A DNA stretch of 10,670 nt from an uncultured Lachnospiraceae bacterium (lineage in GTDB: Bacteria > Bacillota > Clostridia > Lachnospirales > Lachnospiraceae). The stretch lies in the NCBI GenBank assembly GCA_902783935.1, contig CACZTA010000377.1:1-10670 (forward strand). The letters are read 5' to 3'. Shown one piece after another: positions 7,291 through 10,670 of the stretch (positions are counted from its first letter, which is position 1; each line of letters opens with the position of its first letter). The notes beneath the pieces were generated by a model. It searched no databases, was not told the origin of the DNA, and saw nothing but the letters and a program-made list of their open reading frames with translations. Position numbers and translations under genes: made by a program.

Positions 7291-7335
7291 GAAAAAGGGA
7301 AGCAAACACATTCTCTGTATCCGCATCCCTTCCTC
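7291..7335 (-). terminator. Probable rplS terminator (possibly leaky) between rplS and lepB
   Basis: In the transcript the arm GAGGAAGGGATGC (7323-7335) can pair with GCTTCCCTTTTTC (7291-7303) over 13 positions with one U-U mismatch and two G-U pairs, around a 19-nt loop. The core AAGGGA/TCCCTT helix is followed by a short T-run, as in intrinsic terminators. It starts about 48 nt after the rplS stop. The T-run is only five bases long and can itself pair in the stem, and I found no clear promoter for lepB downstream, so partial read-through is likely. Confidence 0.5.
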
Positions 7336-7382
7336 ATAACTGTTCACAACAATTCCTGTGATGTGAAGCGAGCGTCCGGACC

Positions 7383-7730
7383 TTACCGGATCACTTCCTT
7401 GACCTTTGCACGCTTGCCGGTACGTTCTCTCAGATAGAAAAGCTTTGCTCTTCTGACCTTGCCGTGACGCACCACCTGGATCTTCTCCACATTCGGAGAA
7501 TGAAGCGGCCATGTCTTTTCAACACCGATTCCGTTGGAGATTTTGCGCACCGTAAATGTCTCACGGTTGCTGCCGCCCTGTCTCTTAATGACAACGCCTT
7601 CGAAAATCTGGATACGTTCGCGGTTGCCTTCCTTGATCTTTCCGTGTACGCGAACTGTATCGCCGACACGGAAGTCGTCAATTTCTGTTTTCAGCTGGGC
7701 TTCTTCGATCTTTCTGATGATTTCGTTCAT
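7383..7730 (-). CDS. rplS: Ribosomal protein L19
   Basis: Large-subunit protein bL19, located at the interface with the 30S subunit. The 115-residue length is normal for the family. Typical stretches are [13 protein letters not shown] (20-32), [33 protein letters not shown], and the basic end with [22 protein letters not shown]. The start at 7730 is preferred over an in-frame ATG at 7784 because AAGGAG stands 7 nt before it and the protein then begins with the family-typical [14 protein letters not shown]; the longer form would add 18 residues with no counterpart. The gene has its own promoter at the end of trmD, a structured leader of about 127 nt, and a terminator-like hairpin downstream. 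It may therefore form a largely separate transcription unit within the cluster. Confidence 0.98.
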   Translation of the reverse strand: MNEIIRKIEEAQLKTEIDDFRVGDTVRVHGKIKEGNRERIQIFEGVVIKRQGGSNRETFTVRKISNGIGVEKTWPLHSPNVEKIQVVRHGKVRRAKLFYLRERTGKRAKVKEVIR

Positions 7731-7857
7731 GTTTTTCTCCTTATTCTTCAGGATGTTCATTGCCGGTGTGCCGCGCGTCCGCATGGGATCCGTCAGAAAA
7801 AAATCCCGGACATGTCATGCACGGTTCCGCAAGAGGACCATCTTATTGACAAACAGC
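7731..7857 (-). promoter_or_regulatory. Structured 5' leader of rplS (candidate L19 autoregulatory leader)
   Basis: The 139 bases between trmD and rplS hold no gene. The predicted transcript contains an inverted repeat at 7777-7811: GTCCG plus GGAT pair with ATCC and CGGAC, with a 4-nt CATG bulge. Its loop includes a run of U (seven T at 7797-7803, the first pairing in the stem). A competing weaker hairpin lies just 5' of that T-run (within about 7804-7828) and would resemble an attenuator. Firmicutes are known to carry an L19 leader element (Rfam L19_leader) at this place. I could not test the match, so identity is inference from position and structure. Confidence 0.4.
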
Positions 7858-7863
7858 TTTACT

Positions 7864-7892
7864 ATAATACTATAAAACATCGCGGTTGGCAA
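7864..7892 (-). promoter_or_regulatory. Internal sigma-A-type promoter for rplS inside the 3' end of trmD
   Basis: On the minus strand TTGCCA (7887-7892), 17 nt, TATTAT (7864-7869) gives 5/6 matches at each box with optimal spacing. The -35 box lies within the last trmD codons and the -10 box follows its TAG stop directly. Transcription would start near 7857, about 127 nt ahead of the rplS ATG. Confidence 0.65.
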
Positions 7893-8613
7893 GGTATTTA
7901 CGGATGAATTCGCGTTCCTTCGGGCTTATGGCGGCCGTCTCCAGCAGGTCGGGACGCCTCTCTGCTGTCCTGATCAGGGACTGTTCCCTTCTCCAGGCAT
8001 CCACCTTTGCATGGTCCCCTGAGAGAAGGATGCGGGGAACCGGGATCCCGTTCCAGACTTCCGGCCTGGAATACTGCGGATGTTCCAGCAGTCCGCCTCC
8101 GAAAGAGTCATCTTCTGCGGAGTCTTCATTGTGGAGGACTCCCGGAATCATGCGTGAAATCGCATCGATCAGGCACATGGCCGGCAATTCGCCCCCGGTA
8201 AGGACAAAATCACCGATCGAGATTTCGTCTGTCACGATTTCTCCGATCACCCGTTCGTCAATTCCCTCATAGTGGCCGCACAGGAACACAATCCCTTTTT
8301 CCAGTGCAAGTTCTCTGGCCATGGCCTGGTCAAACACTTTTCCCTGAGGCGTCAGATAGACGACCCTCGGCTTATAGGAAAGCCTGTCGGCCACTGATCT
8401 GAACGCATCATATACGGGCTGTGCCTGCATGACCATTCCGGCCCCGCCCCCGTAGGGATAATCATCCGTCTTCCCGTGTCTGCTGTTGGTATAATCACGG
8501 ATATTCACCGCTTCAAGGCGGAGAATATCTTCCTCGATCGCACGTCCGATTATGCTTGTCTGAAGTCCCTGCATGATCATGTCAGGGAATAATGTCAGTA
8601 CGTAATACTCCAC
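7870..8613 (-). CDS. trmD: tRNA (guanine-N1-)-methyltransferase TrmD, GTG start
   Basis: SPOUT-class enzyme that methylates N1 of G37 next to the anticodon, using S-adenosylmethionine, which prevents +1 frameshifting. The 247 residues are of normal length. Hallmarks are RDYTNSRHGKTDDYPYGGG (39-57), the trefoil-knot cofactor pocket LTPQGKVFDQ (87-96) and LCGHYEGIDERV (111-122), and IGDFVLTGGELPA (133-145). R154 and D169 match, in type and number, the catalytic pair of the Escherichia coli enzyme. DDSFGGGLLEHPQYSRP follows. The start is GTG at 8613, 2 nt beyond the rimM stop, with GGGAG inside the last rimM codons about 8 nt upstream; translation is probably coupled to rimM. The last codons carry the -35 box of the rplS promoter. 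Confidence 0.98.
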   Translation of the reverse strand: MEYYVLTLFPDMIMQGLQTSIIGRAIEEDILRLEAVNIRDYTNSRHGKTDDYPYGGGAGMVMQAQPVYDAFRSVADRLSYKPRVVYLTPQGKVFDQAMARELALEKGIVFLCGHYEGIDERVIGEIVTDEISIGDFVLTGGELPAMCLIDAISRMIPGVLHNEDSAEDDSFGGGLLEHPQYSRPEVWNGIPVPRILLSGDHAKVDAWRREQSLIRTAERRPDLLETAAISPKEREFIRKYLANRDVL

Positions 8614-8615
8614 GT

Positions 8616-9119
8616 TCAGATCTCCCTCATAATGCGGACCGTAATCCGCCCGTGTTCCGGGTCGAGGTCGAGGACGCAGTCGGGAATCACGGGAATATAA
8701 GTCATCTTCCCGTCCGCCGTTTCTGCTTCGTATACATCATTTGCGCCTGTGCGCAGGACATTTTTCAGAACCCCGTACCTGCTCCCGTCCTCCAGATACA
8801 AAGTGCATCCGATCAGATCGCCGATAAAGTATTCGCCTTCTGCGAGAGGGATTGCATCCTCCCGGCGGACGGCGAGGATGACTTTGCGGAGTTTTTCAGC
8901 TTCTTCCACGGTGTTTACTTCGCGGAAGCGGATAATCGGCCTTCCCTTGAAGAACCGGACCGATTCGATCGTGTATTCCCGCTCCCCGTCAGGGTGCTCC
9001 AGAAGAACCCGCTCGAGATCAAGAAACCGCTCCGGTTCGTCTGTCATCGGAAATACATTCACTTCGCCTTTTAATCCGTGTGTCGATGTGATGACACCGA
9101 TTTCCAGTTTTTCAAGCAT
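8616..9119 (-). CDS. rimM: Ribosome maturation factor RimM
   Basis: RimM assists 16S rRNA processing and assembly of the 30S head around S19. The 167-residue protein has the usual two halves. The N-terminal barrel opens with IGVITSTHGLKGEVNV (7-22). The PRC-barrel opens near residue 95 with EGEYFIGDLIGC and contains GVLKNVLRTGANDVYEAE, a strongly conserved RimM stretch. YIPVIPDCVLDLD near the end is also typical. The ATG at 9119 comes 1 nt after the khpA stop (TAAGATG), with no clear ribosome binding site of its own, so reinitiation after khpA is the likely mode of translation. The neighbours rpsP and trmD are its standard partners. Confidence 0.97.
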   Translation of the reverse strand: MLEKLEIGVITSTHGLKGEVNVFPMTDEPERFLDLERVLLEHPDGEREYTIESVRFFKGRPIIRFREVNTVEEAEKLRKVILAVRREDAIPLAEGEYFIGDLIGCTLYLEDGSRYGVLKNVLRTGANDVYEAETADGKMTYIPVIPDCVLDLDPEHGRITVRIMREI

Positions 9120-9120
9120 C

Positions 9121-9351
9121 TTACTGTACGATATCCACGGAGACTTTTTCCCCGGTTTTTGTGGATGCTGCTTTTACGACTGCCCGCAGCGCCTTTGCGA
9201 TGCGGCCCTGGCGTCCGATCACCTTTCCCATGTCGGAGGCGGCTACCCTGAGCTCGATGATCGTCTCGTCATCTTCTTTGCGCTCAGAGACCGAAACTTC
9301 CTCCGGGTGTTCAACCAGGGATTTCGCGATATATTCAACCAGCTCTTTCAT
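9121..9351 (-). CDS. khpA: KhpA-type single KH-domain RNA-binding protein (YlqC)
   Basis: Short KH-domain RNA-binding protein. In several Gram-positive bacteria its homologue pairs with KhpB (Jag/EloR) and influences cell division and elongation. The 76 residues consist almost entirely of one KH fold, with the GxxG RNA-gripping loop as GRQG (46-49) inside GKVIGRQGRIAKALR. The N-terminus MKELVEYIAKSLVEHPEEV is the family form. Two ATG codons stand in tandem at 9354 and 9351. The second is preferred because AGGAGG lies 6 nt before it but only 3 nt before the first. It lies between rpsP and rimM, as in most Firmicutes. No regulation of its own is visible. Confidence 0.95.
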   Translation of the reverse strand: MKELVEYIAKSLVEHPEEVSVSERKEDDETIIELRVAASDMGKVIGRQGRIAKALRAVVKAASTKTGEKVSVDIVQ

Positions 9352-9374
9352 CATGCACCTCCTGTCTGTGCTGC

Positions 9375-9389
9375 ACCGGCATCACCGGT
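9375..9389 (-). repeat. Small inverted repeat in the rpsP-khpA gap
   Basis: ACCGG and CCGGT flank a 5-nt loop just upstream of the khpA ribosome binding site, in the 58-base gap after rpsP. A duplicated GTACCG precedes it. There is no T-run, so termination is unlikely. It could be a processing or pausing hairpin, or chance. Confidence 0.3.
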
Positions 9390-9409
9390 ACGTTCGGTAC
9401 ATGGAAAAT

Positions 9410-9652
9410 TCACTTTTCGATACCGGCGAGTTTCAGAAGCTTGGCGACTTCTTCTGTCGGCTGCGCGCCGTTCTTCAGCCATTTTTTGGCTGCTTCTTCA
9501 TCGATTGAGAATGCAGACGGGTTCTGGGTCGGATCATAATGACCGATCTCTTCGATAAAACGGCCGTCTCTCGGGGATCTTGAATCCGCCACGACGATTC
9601 TGTACATCGGTGCCTTCTTCTTGCCCATTCTTCTTAATCTCATTTTTACCAT
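9410..9652 (-). CDS. rpsP: Ribosomal protein S16
   Basis: Small-subunit protein bS16, needed for 30S assembly. The 80-residue protein is complete, and its start matches the family: [21 protein letters not shown] (from residue 3), followed by [18 protein letters not shown] (24-41) and a C-terminal part ending [10 protein letters not shown]. The ATG at 9652 lies 10 nt after GGAGG, a slightly long spacing; an internal ATG three codons later would remove conserved residues. The 71 bases between the ffh stop and this start are AT-rich. They contain a small GCAT/ATGC hairpin and a TACAAT-like box but no matching -35 box, so I assign no separate promoter. It is probably cotranscribed with ffh, as usual in Firmicutes. 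Confidence 0.98.
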   Translation of the reverse strand: MVKMRLRRMGKKKAPMYRIVVADSRSPRDGRFIEEIGHYDPTQNPSAFSIDEEAAKKWLKNGAQPTEEVAKLLKLAGIEK

Positions 9653-9723
9653 AATGTGTTTTCCTCCAGAATTTAGATAATTGTATATAGTGAACGCATA
9701 GAATGCTTTTACTATCTTTATGA

Positions 9724-10670
9724 TCAGAACGGCAGCTTCATTCCGCCGAACATATTTCCGAGATTTCCTTTCCTGCCCTTGCCCTTCATCATGCCCGGCA
9801 TCTGCTTCATCATCTTCCGCGCCTGGTCAAACTGCTTGACGAGACGGTTGACTTCCGAGATATCGCATCCGGATCCTCGCGCGATGCGCTGTTTGCGGGA
9901 CACATTCAGGATGTCGGGATTTGCCCTCTCCTCCGGCGTCATCGACAGGATCATCGCTTCCGTGCGCTTCATCGCCTGTTCGTCGATCATGGCTGAGAGA
10001 TCGCCTGCCTTGGCGCCGACGCCGGGAAGCATGGAGAGTATGCTCTCGAGGCCGCCCATCTTTTTCATCTGTTCCATACTGGTCAGATAGTCATCAAACC
10101 CGAAGTTGGCCTTGCGGAATTTCTTTTCCATTTCCGCGGCTTTTTCTTCGTCAAGGCTCTCCTGGGCTTTCTCGATGAGGGTCATGACATCCCCCATGCC
10201 GAGAATGCGGCTCGCCATTCTGTCAGGATAAAACGGCTCGAGGTCCGTCATCTTTTCGCCCATCCCGACGTACAGCAGCGGCTTTCCTGTCATCTCCCTG
10301 ACGGAGAGCGCGGCACCGCCTCTTGTATCACCGTCGCATTTTGACAGGATCACGCCGTCAATACCGACTTTATAGGTAAACGTCTTTGCGACATTGACCG
10401 CTTCCTGGCCGGTCATCGCATCCACGACGAGGACCGTGAAATCCACCTCGACTTCGCGCTTGATGTTTTTCAGTTCCTTCATCATGCCGTCGTCGATCTG
10501 GAGACGTCCGGCAGTATCGATGATCAGTATATTGTTTCCGTTTTCTTTCGCATGGGACCATGCAGCCTTCGCTATATCGACGGGGTCTTTTTTATCACCC
10601 ATCGTGAAAACCGGGACGCCGACTTTTTCGGCGTTGGTCTGCAGCTGGCTGATTGCGCCGGGCCTGTAAA
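9724..10670 (-). CDS. ffh: Signal recognition particle GTPase Ffh, 5' end cut by window edge
   Basis: Ffh binds signal sequences emerging from the ribosome and, with 4.5S/6S RNA and FtsY, delivers them to the membrane translocon. The frame is open to the right edge; 314 residues are visible, starting [10 protein letters not shown], so about 130 residues (N domain and P-loop) are missing. The G domain shows DTAGR (51-55 of the visible part), [14 protein letters not shown] (81-94), a G4 motif [10 protein letters not shown] (109-118; usually TKxDGD) and [12 protein letters not shown] (135-146). The M domain has [13 protein letters not shown] at the linker, [20 protein letters not shown] (261-280), the SRP-RNA-binding signature, and a Met-, Gly- and Lys-rich tail ending in KLPF. 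The ATG at 10602 is internal, not the start. It heads the visible rpsP-khpA-rimM-trmD series. Confidence 0.97.
   Translation of the reverse strand, partial: YRPGAISQLQTNAEKVGVPVFTMGDKKDPVDIAKAAWSHAKENGNNILIIDTAGRLQIDDGMMKELKNIKREVEVDFTVLVVDAMTGQEAVNVAKTFTYKVGIDGVILSKCDGDTRGGAALSVREMTGKPLLYVGMGEKMTDLEPFYPDRMASRILGMGDVMTLIEKAQESLDEEKAAEMEKKFRKANFGFDDYLTSMEQMKKMGGLESILSMLPGVGAKAGDLSAMIDEQAMKRTEAMILSMTPEERANPDILNVSRKQRIARGSGCDISEVNRLVKQFDQARKMMKQMPGMMKGKGRKGNLGNMFGGMKLPF

Noticed and set aside
7731..7784. Upstream ATG (7784) for a longer L19
   Set aside because: The extra 18 residues have no counterpart in L19, while the ATG at 7730 has a well-placed AAGGAG.
7846..7876. Plus-strand TTGACA (7846-7851) followed by TATAAT-like boxes, which would transcribe antisense into trmD
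   Set aside because: The best -10 box (7863-7868) is only 11 nt away and the better-spaced boxes are poor matches. The AT-rich bases are explained by the minus-strand rplS promoter on the same stretch.
9653..9723. Possible separate rpsP promoter (TACAAT-like box) in the ffh-rpsP gap
   Set aside because: No hexamer resembling TTGACA lies at the required distance and no extended -10 is present.

Overview
The window reads as a core-chromosome segment of a low- to mid-GC Clostridia, most likely Lachnospiraceae or a close relative. The evidence is the gene order ffh-rpsP-khpA-rimM-trmD-rplS-lepB-rbgA-rnhB-yraN, the style of the LeuRS, Ffh and LepB sequences, and strong AGGAGG-type ribosome binding sites. 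Assignment below family level is inference. All 13 genes lie on the minus strand, so transcription runs from the right edge to the left edge. Coding density is very high: the largest gaps are about 156 and 139 bases, and no gene-free stretch reaches 300 bases. I see no mobile element, CRISPR array, tRNA, rRNA or sign of recent transfer.

Right part (10670 to 7383): ffh (its 5' end runs off the window), rpsP, khpA, rimM, trmD and rplS. This is the classic protein-targeting and ribosome-maturation cluster, with junctions of 1-2 nt at khpA-rimM and rimM-trmD. A good sigma-A-type promoter sits in the last codons of trmD. It is followed by a structured leader of about 127 nt before rplS, which fits separate control of L19.

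Middle part (7382 to 3833): after a terminator-like hairpin come lepB, rbgA, rnhB, yraN and pgeF. They cover signal peptide cleavage, 50S assembly, RNA/DNA hybrid repair, a YraN-family nuclease-fold protein and a YfiH-family enzyme. Spacing is tight, including a 4-nt ATGA overlap at rbgA-rnhB and a TTG start on rbgA behind a perfect ribosome binding site.

Left part (3832 to 1): a near-consensus promoter (TTGACA, 17 nt, TAGAAT) drives leuS, followed 12 nt later by rqcH, which runs off the left edge. The leuS leader is only about 34 nt, so there is no room for a T-box.

Functionally nearly everything serves making, maturing, targeting or rescuing protein synthesis. I found no new multi-gene system. 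The points most worth checking are residue-level oddities in otherwise intact housekeeping proteins: an alanine where the signal peptidase I nucleophile should be, and a glycine in place of the asparagine of the RbgA G4 motif. The promoter and leader in front of rplS come next.
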